The notes under the pieces are model-generated. The model saw only the letters and a program-made list of their open reading frames with translations. It was not told the origin of the DNA and made no database searches. Shown piece by piece: positions 46,001 through 57,930 of a stretch of DNA of 64,000 nucleotides (position 1 is its first letter; each line of letters starts with the position of its first letter). The stretch covers positions 32,438,001-32,502,000 of the forward strand of contig NC_084927.1 in the NCBI RefSeq assembly GCF_958298935.1, read 5' to 3'. This DNA comes from Phragmites australis. Lineage: Eukaryota; Streptophyta; Magnoliopsida; Poales; Poaceae. The position numbers and the translations under genes were made by a program.

Positions 46001-46385
46001 TGACAGGACTATTTCTGATCATCTTCTTGGAGCTGAGAAAGCTCTCCATCATAATGCACAAAGCGATTCTGATGAACCGAAGAAGTGTGGAATTGATATG
46101 GACCACAAAAAAAGCCACAGTGATGCTTCCCCTCTTGGTATTGATTCGAATAACCAAGTCAACATTTCTGGAAAAGAATTCGGTATTGATTCGAATAACC
46201 AAGTCAACATTTCTGGAAAAGAATTTGGTAATAGAAATGCGGAAGGCTTGTTCGGCAGATTTAGTTTTAGGAAAGGGGTCGAGAGGCTTTGCAGGCATCC
46301 CGTGTTTCAATTGAGTAGATCCATGAAGAAGTCTGCAGACGTTGTCTTTGATGCCCCCAGAGAAGCAAGACAAGCTTGGGTATGA
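43015..46385 (+). CDS. Rop GTPase-activating protein with CRIB motif (RopGAP)
   Basis: Five exons, 43015-43391, 44820-44940, 45028-45147, 45469-45699 and 45777-46385, join in phase to 485 residues. The N-terminal part is acidic with several Glu/Asp runs. The CRIB motif (IGRPTDVRHVSHVTFDRFGG, about residues 87-106) binds active Rop GTPase. The RhoGAP domain covers exons 2-5 to about residue 310; GIFRI in exon 3 holds the expected arginine finger (R172), and NIAMVFAPNMTQ with DPLTALIHAVQVMNFLKTLI are family signatures. The C-terminal region is low in conservation and contains a perfect 15-residue tandem duplication (about 404-433). The protein switches off Rop signalling at the cell cortex. The frame continues to TGA at 46383-46385 without further splicing. 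Confidence 0.94.
43934..44225. mobile_element. MITE in intron 1 of the RopGAP gene
   Basis: The left end GTCATGTTTGTTTCCTGCTT and the inverted right end GCCTGTCTGTTTAGACTTCT are similar, and words of the type AGAAGCCAGAAGC and TTTTGGCTTTT fill both arms. The flanking trinucleotide TAG occurs at both sides. It is about 290 bases and noncoding. Superfamily (PIF/Harbinger or hAT) is not settled. Confidence 0.6.
46137..46226 (+). repeat. Perfect 45-base tandem duplication within RopGAP exon 5
   Basis: The unit begins GGTATTGATTCGAATAACC and is present at 46137-46181 and 46182-46226 with only one difference at the unit end. It is three-divisible, so it duplicates GIDSNNQVNISGKEF without disturbing the frame. 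Confidence 0.95.
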
Positions 46386-47040
46386 TATGACATTTGTATT
46401 GTGTGTACTTTGTAGTTGGTAATGCCATTGTTTTGGCCTTTGTGCTTAGCTGATCAGCCATTCTCCTAGTCTGTGTGAGTAGAACCGGTTAGGATGCTAG
46501 GTATTATACAAATTTGCGGTTCTCTGGGTGTATATTATAGCCGTTTACTTCAGACGAAAGTGTCTGGAGACGTAGCATGTGGTTTCTACTGAGTAAACGA
46601 AAGCCACTGTGAACTCAGACTCCTTGCTGTATACCTCACATGTTAATGATCTCTTGATGGTCTCTTACAAACTTGCTGATATGCTGTAACATTATCAGCC
46701 TGTGTAGCAACTGTCAGTATATTGTCATGTAAATGCATTTGTCCTTTTTGAGGAGGCATGCACTCACCGTGTACCAAACATGATAAGCATAATTATGTTC
46801 TGACTGCTTTCCTGTATTACAGTGAGCTGAAAATCTTCTCGTCGAGAATTTTAGGTGTCACCCCAGTTGTCTCTAAACCGTTTGCATGTCTGTCATTGAA
46901 GGGTCACAAGGTAGTCATTGAAGCAGTCAAGCCAATGACCATGCCAAAGGTACATCAGCCAGTGCAGTCAGCGTATGCTGAGTTGCAGACACAGCAAGCA
47001 TGCGAATGCCTAGTTCATGGGAATATATGCATCCTCAGAG
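46386..47040. other. RopGAP 3'UTR and spacer to the GDSL pseudogene
   Basis: The sequence has the AT content of a 3'UTR up to about 46760. The ORF at 46758-47066 has no recognisable domain. Confidence 0.4.
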
Positions 47041-48582
47041 ATGTGTCAAGTTTGCAACGTGAATAAACATAAGAGGGCTCTGTCCCGTGTCCTCTATTGC
47101 TCTTCTCTCCTCATTGCAGAGCTACTGCTCATTTCCCCTTCATCTGCAGCATTGCCTAATGCCTTCTTTATATTTGGAGACTCCCTTGTCGATGCAGGCA
47201 ACAATGACTACCTTGTGACCCTTTCCAAGGTCAATGCTCCACCATACGGTGTTGATTTTGCGTTTTCTGGTGGCAAACCAACCGGAAGGTTCACGAATGG
47301 GAGGACCATTGCAGATCCTTGGTAATGTCAGAGTTTGATGAGAAACTGTGAATTTATCCATACACGATATAACATTTTCAGTCACTGCGCTCTCAGATGA
47401 AGCCTTAAGGCAGAAATATTTTCCTCCGCCCTACTTAGCTCCAAATTCAAGTGCTGAAATGACGAACACGACTACGCCTCTGGTTCTTCCGGCATATTCG
47501 ATGAGACGGGTTCTTTTTATTTTTTTGGAAAATCAGACGGGTTCTTTTTATGTATTTGATCTCCTTAATTGCTTAGCAGTTATTTATGTTTCCACTAGAT
47601 TTCTTTGATTATGAAACGTCATTGTAGATTGGAAGAATTCCTCTATCACAGCAAATCAGCTACTTCGAAAAGACCAGAACTCAGATACTGGACCATGGGG
47701 GAGGAAGCTGCAACAGCGTTCTTCAAGAAGGTACTCTTCATTGTAGCAGCAGGATCCAACGACATTTTGGAGTATCTTTCACCCTTCATACCGTTCTTTG
47801 GATGAGAGAAGCCCGATCCTTCATATTTTAGGGATGTGTTGGTTTCCAACCTGACATTTTATCTGAAGGTTCTACCAACTTCTCACTCGCAGTTAAACGT
47901 CTACTGTAATTTTCTGTCGCTTGCTGTTTTTTCAAGCTGATCTCTATTTTCTTTTCCTCAATTAAGAGACTAAATGAACTGGGAGCTAGAAAGTTTGTTG
48001 TGTCTGATGTCGGGCCACTCGGTTGTATACCGTACATTCGTTCACTGGAGTTCATGCCTACAGGGGAGTGTTCAGCGTCTGCGAATCGAGTCACTGAAGG
48101 TTACAACAAGAAACTGCAGAGGATGATCGGAAAGATGAACCAGGAGATGGGCCCAGAGAATAAATTTCTGTACGCAAATGCGTACGAGATCGTGACGGAA
48201 ATCATCCAGCACTATCGTCACTATGGTAAACTTTTCTTCCTTGCTGCAGCTACTCCCTGCAAATGCAGTGCATCAAAACACAAAATGGAACACCTCCTGC
48301 TGCTATCTGAATAATGAGGAAAATTTCGGTTTTTTGACATCGCCAGGTTTTGATTATGCGCTGGACCCGTGCTGCGGGGGCAGTTGGCCTCCGTTTCTCT
48401 GCATCGGCATTGCCAACTCCAGCTTCTCGCTGTGCAAGGACCGCTCGAACTACGTCTTCTGGGATGCGTTCCACCCGACGGAAGCCGCCAACTTCACCGT
48501 CGCCGATAAACTTTTCGACGGAGACGCAGCTGCGGCTTCCCCCATCAATGTCCGGGAGTTGTACCAGTATGAATACAAGTGA
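47041..48582 (+). pseudogene. GDSL esterase/lipase, disrupted
   Basis: The ATG at 47041 opens a signal-peptide-like start ([20 protein letters not shown]) and block I with the nucleophile serine ([14 protein letters not shown]), followed by [13 protein letters not shown]. At the exon 1 end the frame hits TAA (47323-47325) because about two bases are missing before the donor. In exon 2 the frame is lost again near 47465 (NYASGSSGIFDETGSFY is present only in another frame), and a 17-base direct repeat (47504 and 47535) marks a small insertion. Exon 3 loses two bases near 47692 and has TGA (47803-47805) where homologs have Arg. The last two exons, 47967-48225 and 48347-48582, are intact and include ELGARKFVVSDVGPLGCIP and the catalytic block DAFHPTE. 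Intact relatives are secreted hydrolases. With at least four lesions the gene cannot make a complete enzyme. Confidence 0.9.
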
Positions 48583-49053
48583 GACATTGACGGTCCGGCT
48601 CGCCGGCTCCGGCACGCGACGTGCAGTGTCTTCCGCCCCGTGGTCTGGCATGTCCTTGCTGTAGTTTCGTCGTCCTTTCTTTCGTTTTTTCGTAGGCTTG
48701 GACTGGGTGCAAGCGGGTCGATTAATCCCACGTCATTAACGTGCAGAATGTAACCGTTATTTTTTTCCCTAAGCGCAATATCTTTTGCCTTTCTCTCGTC
48801 TCTGAAGGTTGGGAAGATGAATCACTGTAAGCAGGGGAAGACAGGAGCAGCGCCCTCTCGGGCTACTCGCTCTCGTTGAATGGTCCGGTGCTCGACCGGT
48901 GCAACGCAGTCGCAAGATCAACGAATGGTGCTACAGCAGCGCGCGATGCTCAAAAGAAAGTTGAAGAGCAACGAGTGCAAAGCAGTGCACATCTAAAATT
49001 GTCGGCCTGAGCTACAGCACGACAGCCGCCGGTGCAACTCACGGGGGACGGGG
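48583..49053. other. Intergenic spacer
   Basis: Nothing beyond the probable 3' flank of the GDSL sequence is seen. Confidence 0.35.
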
Positions 49054-49061
49054 CTATATAT
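49054..49061 (+). promoter_or_regulatory. TATA box of the small membrane protein gene
   Basis: CTATATAT lies 56-63 bases upstream of the ATG at 49117. Together with a start near 49085 it decides for the ATG at 49117 over an in-frame ATG at 49063, which would lie next to the TATA box. Confidence 0.6.
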
Positions 49062-49116
49062 CATGCACACAGAACTCGGACCCCCGCCGCGTGTCAGGTC
49101 TCCTCCCGGCTCCACC

Positions 49117-49455
49117 ATGGAGCCAGCGGCGGCCGGGGCCCCTCGGAAGCCGAACCACACCACAGCCACCCGCACCGACGCGGCCGCAGAGACGGCCGTG
49201 CGGAGGCCGGCGCCATGGTCGTGGCTGTCTGCCACGGCCGCGAGCCTCGTCGCGGTGGGGCTCGGCGGCGCCGCGCTGCTGGTGTGGTGGGCGCTGGCGT
49301 TCCACCCAGCGCACGCGCGCCTCTGGATGGTGCCCGCGGGGCTCGTCCTCCTCGGCACTCCCGTCCTGGCCTGGCTCTCCCTCTTCGCATCCGACCCGTG
49401 CGGCCGCCAGGCGCCGCCGCCTCCGCCCGGCGCCGGCGCGTGTACATCAGCTTAG
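49117..49455 (+). CDS. Small protein with two predicted membrane helices, function unknown
   Basis: A single exon encodes 112 residues from MEPAAAGAPRKP. Two hydrophobic segments are visible: WLSATAASLVAVGLGGAALL and onward (about residues 33-58) and LWMVPAGLVLLGTPVLAWLS (about 68-90). The ends are hydrophilic, with a Pro-rich tail (APPPPPGAGAC). The GC-rich coding stretch stands behind a clear TATA box, and its third positions are strongly G/C as in other grass genes. Other frames here are also open owing to high GC content, so the call rests on the TATA-ATG arrangement and hydrophobic pattern. I do not recognise the family. Confidence 0.6.
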   Translation: MEPAAAGAPRKPNHTTATRTDAAAETAVRRPAPWSWLSATAASLVAVGLGGAALLVWWALAFHPAHARLWMVPAGLVLLGTPVLAWLSLFASDPCGRQAPPPPPGAGACTSA

Positions 49456-50975
49456 CTAGCTGCACGCGCCTGTCACGTACGATGCTTGGTTTCTTTTGGA
49501 GTACGTGTTTACATTAGAGCACTTGCAGATTTCGTTTGCTGCTTCATGAATCCTCATCATTTCGGAATCAGATGTACATATATGTTGCAGGACATGTTCT
49601 TGCTAGCTCGATCGAGAGAGCATAGCTAGATATGGTGTGCTTTTTTGGCTTCTTCTTGTTCACTTTTCCCCCCTCGGTTGATCCGGTGAGCGCGACCTTT
49701 CGGCAAATTTGTTTGTTCACGCTGCTTCTAAAGTCTAAGGCGGGCATGTGCTGCCGAATCGTACTCCATTGGTCGGCGTCTCGTCGAGAAGTGGACGTGC
49801 ATTATGTGTGCATGGGCCCCGGCGGTTGATATTTCTCACCGGACAGCTTTTGAAGTTTTAGAATGGGCATTGCGTGGTACTCCAGCTAGTACCAGTAGAT
49901 TAACGATAAGATAAAGCTATTGGAAGTTTGGAGCTGGGAACTGGGAGGATTAATTGGCTCAGATCTGAGCTTATCCTACATGATAAAAGGATGCATCCTT
50001 CTGATAGTGTCATCTACTCGAAGCACATGCATAGCTAGTGCAGTCTGAACCAACTCATCCAGTAAGCATGGCATCGTACAGAAATGAACGGCCACAGGCT
50101 CGGTGGATGCTTCAGTGGTACTCATTTGTAAGGACTGAGGCTGCGAAAGGAACGGGTTGGTACGAGACGATCAAGGATCAAGCAACGGATATCCAGACAG
50201 TACTTTGCTTTTTTTTTTCTTGATACGAAAATAGTACATCGTCGATATGCCACAATCCTAGTGACGTGTTTTCTTGCCGGTCAAATTGTACGTGCTAACC
50301 AAAGTCATTTAGTGCAAGCTGCATGACAGCAATCAGCACCATACAACGGGACCAAATTCTGTTGCCATCTCTCACTCTGTTTTGCCACCATCAGACCCAT
50401 GTCATGACATCCCTGAAGAAATAGTGATCTGCATCATAGCCTCGTTGGGCTATGAAGTGTTCCTTTCAGAATTCTGATGTTGCCACTGCAACGTACATTT
50501 TGATCATGCTTTCAGTCCATTAGTATCAACTGATTCACATTCTGCATATTGTTCTCAAGTTCCTATTTGTGGAAAAAATTACTGTATCTATCTGTTCCAG
50601 CTTTCTGGGCTATGATATGCTGGACCAGTAGGTACAAGAACATTGGCGCTGGTTGCTAGTGGTGATGGATTATACAGTTCATAATGACAACATAACAACC
50701 ACTGGCTACCACTGATTTGGATGTCTTGCTGCTTACTTGTCAACATATATAAAATCACAACGAGAAAAATATTCGCAAGATAGCAGTAGCACTGCTTTAA
50801 CTAAGTATTCGCCTTCTTTCTTTAATATTAACAGTGAAGTCTAATCATTTCTCTATTGTTTCCGGGAGTCACTACAATCCGATACACAGAAAACACTCAG
50901 AAGAACAAAATACCAGGAAGCAGAAAAACAGTGTTCGCTTTGGCTGACCAGTGAGTAAGGCAGTGATGAACCCCA
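49456..50975. other. 3'UTR of the small membrane protein gene and intergenic DNA
   Basis: No conserved coding segment was recognised on either strand; small ORFs only. Confidence 0.4.
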
Positions 50976-53204
50976 TCAGACGGCTTCAGCTTCGGGGTGA
51001 ACTTTGGAGCTAGGATAAGAAAAATAGCTTGGTAGCATTCTTGTAACTCACCTCAGCAAGTTCTGCCTTTGGCATTTTAAGCAGTGACACAAGATTTTAG
51101 AAGCATTTTCCCAGCCCATTATTGCTCAATACAAAGTAAACAAGCCTTTTTCATAGATGGAATACACAAGGAAACAGGGGGCTGACGCTGGATTGCTTAA
51201 GCTATTTAAACAAAAGGACTTCAGTATACTAATAGAGTAATAGACAATTGTGTAATATTAAAACCGAAGATCCAAGCAAAAAAAATCTTACAATATGTAT
51301 ACTAGCTGGGTGGTTCATGGGCTCGTTCAATGCAGTGGAAGCCTGTGGATATGAATCTTTGTGATGCTTTTCAGTATCTGAATCTGAACTATGCACAGGG
51401 GTCGGTAATACAGAAATATTGTCCAACTTTGGCAATGCATCAGGTGCATCTGTCTCCAGAAGAATTCTATCCAAGGGTATCTAAAACAAATACCAAAGCT
51501 GTTTACTGGTAAACCCTTCTGAGATGAAATGTAAATAGTATAGATCAATCTACTTACTGATTTCAGCATTTTCTTTGCCTTAGTGGATTTCATGCCTGTC
51601 AAGAAGCCAGACAATGAAAAGTAACAGACTAAATTTGCAAGGCCGGACACCATTTCTGCAGATCCCAGATACGAATGCAACAACACACCTGCTGGGAAAG
51701 GTCCAGATTGCCTAGCAACCACAATGTTAACACAACAAATTTAGTAGGCAACAGTTATTTGTAGGTAAAATCATTAAAGTGATAAGGCGCTACATGGCAT
51801 CTAACTCAATAAGTAATTTGTTGTCTAAGACAAGCACGTTTATCATGGTTTTGGTTTTCTATGTAACGGAATTATCCATACATTACATAGAAATTGGTGT
51901 GCTCCATATATATGTGAGCAATCTATTTTGAGAATTTCAAACTTGAAGTACAAGATAACAAAGAATAAATAAGATGCCTACTTCAGTATTTTCAGAAGAT
52001 CACCAAAGGCCCGCACGCAATGAACAGAAACAGGTCTCTCCAATTCCTTAGCTAGTTCAAGCTGTCGCTGGAACACTTCAACCTGTGATAAAGATTATTT
52101 TGCTGTTATTATGGACTTGTGGATATGAAAATATACACTTTTGTACAAACAACTAAAAGCAGGGTGATTATAGCTGACATAGCTGTGTTCATCAGGCAAC
52201 TGAACCACCTGAAAAATCCATAAGCAAGCACGCAACATGAAGTGCAGGGCCCATGCTAAGTACAGACCTGTTCTCCAAAGTCGATGGTTTTTCCTTGTGA
52301 ACCTTTGTCCAAACCAATCTGCACTAATAGTGAACATATGACAAGATATAATCACATTACAAGAGTAGAACAAAACATCTTAGAGCAGATAAGGTGTACA
52401 GAAGAAAAGACTATGACTTGTGACAAATTCTATTGTTATTCAAGATGTCAATTCATAAAGGACCACCTACCTTTAGAATTAAAGTACGAAGAGGGCCTAG
52501 AGACGGCAGAACAATGTATCCAAGGCATGGCTATAATTAATTCCTGCATCATGAAAATCACCTGAGTATAATACAACAAAATGCTTGCCTACGGAAGCCT
52601 TACTCTGCAGTTTAGAACACCCCAAAAGTCAAGATAATTATCGCAGTTGAATTGCTGGCTAGACACTGAACAGTTTAACAACTTCTATTGCCAATGTAAG
52701 ATATAGAATTTTGGACAGAGGAAGAGCTCACCTCCCCAACAGCCACCTCCGGGGTCTCCGCAAAGAATTGCCGGAGCGAATCCATCCAATCCGGTGACCT
52801 CTCCGGAACCCACCGACCAAAGTCACGAAACGACATAGCATAATCAGCAGAGCAGCGCGAGAGGCAGGCAACGAACCTTACCATGGGTGGAGGCCGAAGC
52901 AGGGGACGACGGCTGATTGATCCTCGGCCATCTGCTTCACCAATTGCCAGTCTTTCTGCGCGCATCGAGCGGTGGAAGACTCAGCGAGGAGCAGAGGGCG
53001 CATCGAAGAGCCGGAGGCATAGAGTAGTTGGAGCAGAGGGCGTACCTCGGAGGTACCGTTGACCGCGAAGCGCGCCACACCGGAGGCGGCGGCGGCGGCG
53101 CGTATGTGGGCGGGCGCGACGGCCGCGACATGGGGATCCTGCAGGTGGCAGTGCGCATCGAAGAGCCGAACAGCGGAGGCGGCGCGCGCCGGGGTCTGGG
53201 CCAT
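50976..53204 (-). CDS. TatD-family metal-dependent hydrolase, with damaged splice site and last exon
   Basis: Minus-strand exons are 53204-53046, 52955-52882, about 52813-52732, 52318-52268, 52082-51982, 51711-51558 and 51480-51292; a last exon lies between about 51090 and 50976. Start MAQTPARAAS, then the metal-binding FDAHCHLQD, NGTSE joined to KDWQLVKQMAEDQSAVVPCF, GLHPW, IGLDKGSQGKTIDFGEQ, RPVSVHC, FPAGVLLHSYLGSAEM and the C-terminal metal site LLETDAPDALP. The family acts as DNases or related phosphohydrolases. Three oddities weaken the case for function. The acceptor before WVPERSPDW reads CG instead of AG, although a shifted AG 15 bases on would keep the frame. The last exon lacks a recognisable acceptor and has a two-base deletion and a one-base insertion relative to the family ending (KVHPEAEAV). 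Reading on from exon 7 instead stops at 51229. It may be a recently inactivated gene. The catalytic core is intact. Confidence 0.8.
52956..53045 (-). other. Short in-frame intron of the TatD gene
   Basis: This intron has GT-AG ends, is exactly 90 bases and contains no stop in the reading frame, so retention would add 30 residues (VRPLLQLLYASGSS...). Homologs join NGTSE directly to KDW, which is why it is read as an intron. Confidence 0.65.
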
Positions 53205-55525
53205 GGCATGGCCGGCAGAAGGAGCGGGGACTTCGGTAGTTGGAGCGGTGGGCGGTGGCCGCTGTCCGGGTCCTGCAATTCCGGGAACACAGAGCTGGCC
53301 ATGAGCGAAGAGGTTTTTTTTTAGAGCGATGCTGTATTACACATGACTGAAAACAGTTGCGATTGCAGTCGACGAATCTTGGCCGTTGGATGGTGATATG
53401 AAGGCTGCGGCTGTTTCTTCAACCTCCGTGCACCGAACAGTGCAGTCTGCCGCGAACACCTGACGCTGTTAACCTCGCTGCCCCGCCACGCCCGACCGCC
53501 TCCGTCTCTGGCGATGCTCACGCCACGGTTGTCACCCCCGCAACGCTAACCCGATGTCTCTGAGATTTTATCCAATTGTACTCGACCCGACACAATCTAT
53601 CTAACATCCTCCGCTAGATGGATATAAATACATATAAATAATAAATATATATAAAAATAAAGTATTATAAGGGAATTTATTTTTTATCATATAACTTAAT
53701 GCTTAAAATAATTAGTCCATCACATAAGAAGAATATTAGAGATTTTTTTCAGATTTTTGGAAAATTATTTGAGCTCTAAAAATTATTAAAACTTTAAAAA
53801 TTAGTAATTTTTTGAGAATTTTAGTTTAAATTCTATATAGGTTTTTTGGATGAATCTAATTAAAATGAGTTGCAATGGATTATAAAACATGTTAAAAAAA
53901 TTTATAATTTTTAGAGTAAAAGAAGAGTAATGTTTTAAATAGAGAAGATGAGAGAATTAGAGGCATAAACCATACTCAGTACTGTTCATACTGTCCATTC
54001 AATGCGATAAGAGCTATACACGTATGGATGAGAGCTTATCATTCTCTTAGGAGTGATAAAGGTCTAACAGCTCTCATGGGGCGAAAGAGTTTATTTTTTA
54101 AATCTTTTCATCATGCGGCTATTTATTTAATTATTTATGTTAAAAATATAAAAATAAAAAACTCATGTTTTAGGGCCACTGGGCTTTGTGGCTTGGGTCT
54201 AATTCTCCGCTGACTGATGGGGCCTCTAGAACAGGAGCAGAGGCCCGCCGTTTCCCTCTCCGAGATTGGGGCCTGGAGCGAGATGCGGCCTGATGGATAC
54301 CGTGTGGCCCAGAAGGAAACAGCTTTGGTAGCCCAAGAATAGATCGTGCTGGCCCAATCGTGTTTGCTACATACTATTACGGTCGGCAGAGGTAGCTGGT
54401 TCATGCTTGAAACCGGAGGAGGAATGCACCTTCAGAATTTGGACTTTGCAGATCAAAACGGATTGCCCATGTCGCATATTTCCAAGACTCACCGTGGAGA
54501 TGGGCGTTGGTGCTCATCAGTCGTCACGCCGGCTGGCTAACGGCCTCATATAGCGTGCTATACGTCCAGAGCACTAGCAGGCACATATCAGTGCGACCAA
54601 CAAAACCAAAGCTAGGATGCTACACGAACAAAGAAAACAAAATCCTCGCTATTGCTCGCAAACAAAGCTACCCAGGTAGCATGAACAAAGGAACATGCAA
54701 CCGTGTCGATCCCTGCAGCCACAGAGACGCTGCACATACACAGGCACATCATGCATGCATGCCGGCCACTTGCGACTGAAGATTACACGCAACTCGCCGC
54801 TGATTCCCCGAAACGAAACAGGCTCAGATTCACCAACCTGGAACCGTCCTTCCTGTTCCGGCATCGCATCAACGGTTGGACGCCATGATATGCAGGACAC
54901 CAGCTGCCTGGCCCCCGGAATAATTATGCCCACGACGACAGGCCAATGCTCCCTCTTGTTTACATCGTCCTCCCGCATCATGCTCATCCTCTTCTCCCAG
55001 GAATCCAGGGCACAGGGTACGGGAGAAAAACGAAGATACGGACGTACACAAGCACAAGTGTAGGACAGGAATAACCGGATGAGCAGTCCTTTGTTACCGG
55101 AACCGATCGCTTCAGGATTCCCTTCCTTGCATTTTACCGTCGAGAAGACGAAATTAGCGGCAACTGAAACTGCATGGTCGTCGATGCTATCATGGTGGTT
55201 TTTGGCACTGTAACTCTGTAAGTTGTAGCCAGATGACATACTGTCAGATTCACCATGTTACCACATACTCGAATGGTACGAGTGGCCACACTCATCTTGT
55301 CGATAGTTAGACTGTTGTGGATCTCAGTCTCCGTTACTAGAGAATTGTCAGTTTGCGAGGCCCACTCACAAGTTTATATCTGCTCGGGGATGAAAAAATA
55401 TGTGTACGAGCTATATACAGGATTTCGCTCCAGCGAAATACACACAAAAGTCACCGATGTCGTAAGACCAATCTCTCTCGTCACGAGAACGATGCTAAGT
55501 CAAGCACCGATCGGATGATCCGAGA
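53205..55525. other. Intergenic region upstream of the TatD gene
   Basis: The first 150 bases are the GC-rich TatD promoter. From 53570 to 54170 the DNA is strongly AT-rich with words similar to the tail of the 28-33 kb repeats. From 54190 to 55520 it is mixed; the ORF at 54649-55239 (-, 196 codons) shows no domain and is not called. Confidence 0.35.
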
Positions 55526-56143
55526 TTTTTTGAAATAATATTATTTTATTAAAAAATTGTAAAAATATTATTTAAAATAAGAAATTTACATAAATAGTGT
55601 CTGTCAGCACTCTAATTGCCGAGTAGCCACCTATCTTTAATCCAAGTACTGACATCTTATTTGGCACACACATGTACGTCTGTTGGCACTCTAATTACCA
55701 ACATGTCATATACCTTACAGATGATATTCAAAGAAAAATTCATAAATTTTTCATATAATCTCGTACGAGGACGATCTTTATATGAAAATTATATCTATCG
55801 ATGATATCTACAATTTTGTATTTAAATATTTTTACAATTGAATCTATTTAGATATCTAAAAAATTGAACTAAATTTCAGATCTAGTTTTTCAGATCTAAA
55901 ACTTATAATTACCTTTTGAGCATAAAAGATATTTAAATGGGCAATTAGAGTGCTGATAGATAACTAGAAAATTATATATTGACTATCCGGTTGCTGAAAA
56001 GGAACTAATATTTCAGCAACCAATCGATATTTCGATTATCGATACATGACTAGTGCCGACTAGTACACATTTCTAAGACCTTTCTATTTTGAATATTATT
56101 TTATAACTTTCTAATAAAATAATACTATTTAAACAATTCGCGA
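55526..56143. mobile_element. Fold-back element with nested inverted repeats
   Basis: The outer arms, about 55 bases each, share TATTATTTTATTA(A/G)AAA and AATATT.(A/C)AAATA in inverse orientation (55530-55585 and 56085-56140), about 75 percent alike. Inner arms CTGTCAGCACTCTAATTGCC (55601-55620) and its complement (55940-55959) match at 19 of 20 positions. No ORF and no clear target duplication are seen; the class is unknown. Confidence 0.65.
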
Positions 56144-56534
56144 GTAGGATCCGTGGTACGGGACTTAAAAATGATTAGTTGCTACAGGTCGCAGCAGTTT
56201 AACACTCGATTCAGGTTTACAACTACTGCTCTCGCACATTGCGACTGATTAATGGACTCGTGACAACTTGTTTTCTAAAGTATATACTAGCTACTCCCAT
56301 GTGAGCCTTTGGTATCAAGGCTCTGTTTGGTATTACGGTGGCTTTTCGAAAGTATCTATTTATTTTTATTTTTAATGTAATTATTAGTTAGAAACATCCT
56401 TTTATGATTGTAACAACAAAAATCATACTAGAAGTGGCAAATATTCCTCATACTAACTACATTCCAAGCCACAGCGCAACAATCAGAAACAGACCAATCC
56501 ACGGCTGAATGATTTTATCACGCATACTACACAT

Positions 56535-57500
56535 CACTACATGAGAATGCCCCGACACTACCGTAGAATAACCGATAATGATAAAATATCACTGTTTATT
56601 ATAAAAAATCGACAGTAATAGTTTATTCGGCAAAAACTAGCATTGATAATCAAGTATCACCATCGGTTCAATTAAAAAACTGACATTGATATTTGATTAT
56701 CACTGTCGATTTGTTATATTAACCGATAGTGCAAGCATCTTCGGAAATTAATAAAATTTTGAAGTAAGATGGAGACAAATTTTATATAAAAATTGTAGCT
56801 CTCAATAAGATTTACTACTTTATAGTTAGTAACTTTTTCATTTAAAATCATTTTAATATCTAAATAATCGTCATAACTTATAAACAATAAAAGTCATTTG
56901 AAAAATATATCAGTGATAATATTATCATTGCCGGTTAGGGATCGACAGTGATGGTATTCTTGTCGGTCCGTAATACAAACTGATGGTGAAGCCTATTTTC
57001 CTAAATTTATAATTTTTTATATGAAATTAGATGGAGACAAACTTTATATGAAAATTATAGCTCTAAATGCGGTCTATAATTGATAACTTTTTTATTTAAA
57101 GTCATTTTGGTGTCTAAATAATTGTCACAACTTTCAATCAATAAGGGTTAAAAGGAAAAGATATCACATTGCCCTCAAACATCAGTGATATATGAGATGT
57201 GAAGAAGGCTACTTACAAGGTGAGATTTCTTAGGTTTGACTCTCACAAACCGTACAGGTGCGTAATTTGTGTAAAAAAAAATTGTGACTTGTCTAACTCA
57301 AGTTGCGACCGTGTGTACTTTAGAGGGGCAGGTCAAGGGTCAAATTATTTTCTTATATATTTTCGGCTTGAATTCATTAGTCAAGTAGAAGCGTCAATGA
57401 TAATATAAACTATTGCTAGTTCTAAAATAAATAGTAATATATTCCTGTTAGATTAATAACCAAACGTGATACTAATTTTAAACCAACAGTGATAATAGCC
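56535..57500 (+). mobile_element. CACTA-like transposon end with subterminal repeats
   Basis: CACTACATGAGAATGC at 56535 resembles the terminal sequence of grass CACTA elements. It is followed by a dense set of short repeats in both orientations (ACCGATAGTG, TATCACTG, ATCGACAGT, ATCACCATCGG), and a longer block starting ATGGAGACAAA recurs with a 262-base period (56769 and 57031). No transposase and no matching 3' end (GTAGTG) were found downstream, so the element is incomplete or its other end is too decayed. Confidence 0.6.
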
Positions 57501-57930
57501 AAAGAAATTCAGTAAGAATGCATGGCCATGGCTCCTAATGTGAACAAGCACCCTGCGGGGATGGCCAAATGTGCGTGCCCGATCTCCTGCCGTTGCAGGG
57601 ACCATCTCAAACCCCACATTGCCTAGTGATTGCACATGAAGACGGGGAAGGCATGCAACGAGCATTATTCTCTAGTAGTTCACCTGTAGCTGTCGAACAA
57701 TTGCACCGAAGTATACGGTCCACTGGCTAGCTTGTTAATGGAGACAAATCGTATTGACAATGGCCAATACATTTGCTCTACACTTCCATTCTACTGTTCA
57801 CGGTTCACGCCAACACAGTTTGTCACTTGGTTGAGACCTCCCTGTCTTGAAGCAAACGGACGAACGGTGTCAGTGTTTGTTTAATGGGATATTTCATTAT
57901 GCCATATGACGATTCAGTTTTTAAATGTGT

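Noticed and set aside
54649..55239. 196-codon minus-strand ORF
   Set aside because: No domain or homology recognised and plus-strand ORFs overlap it fully.
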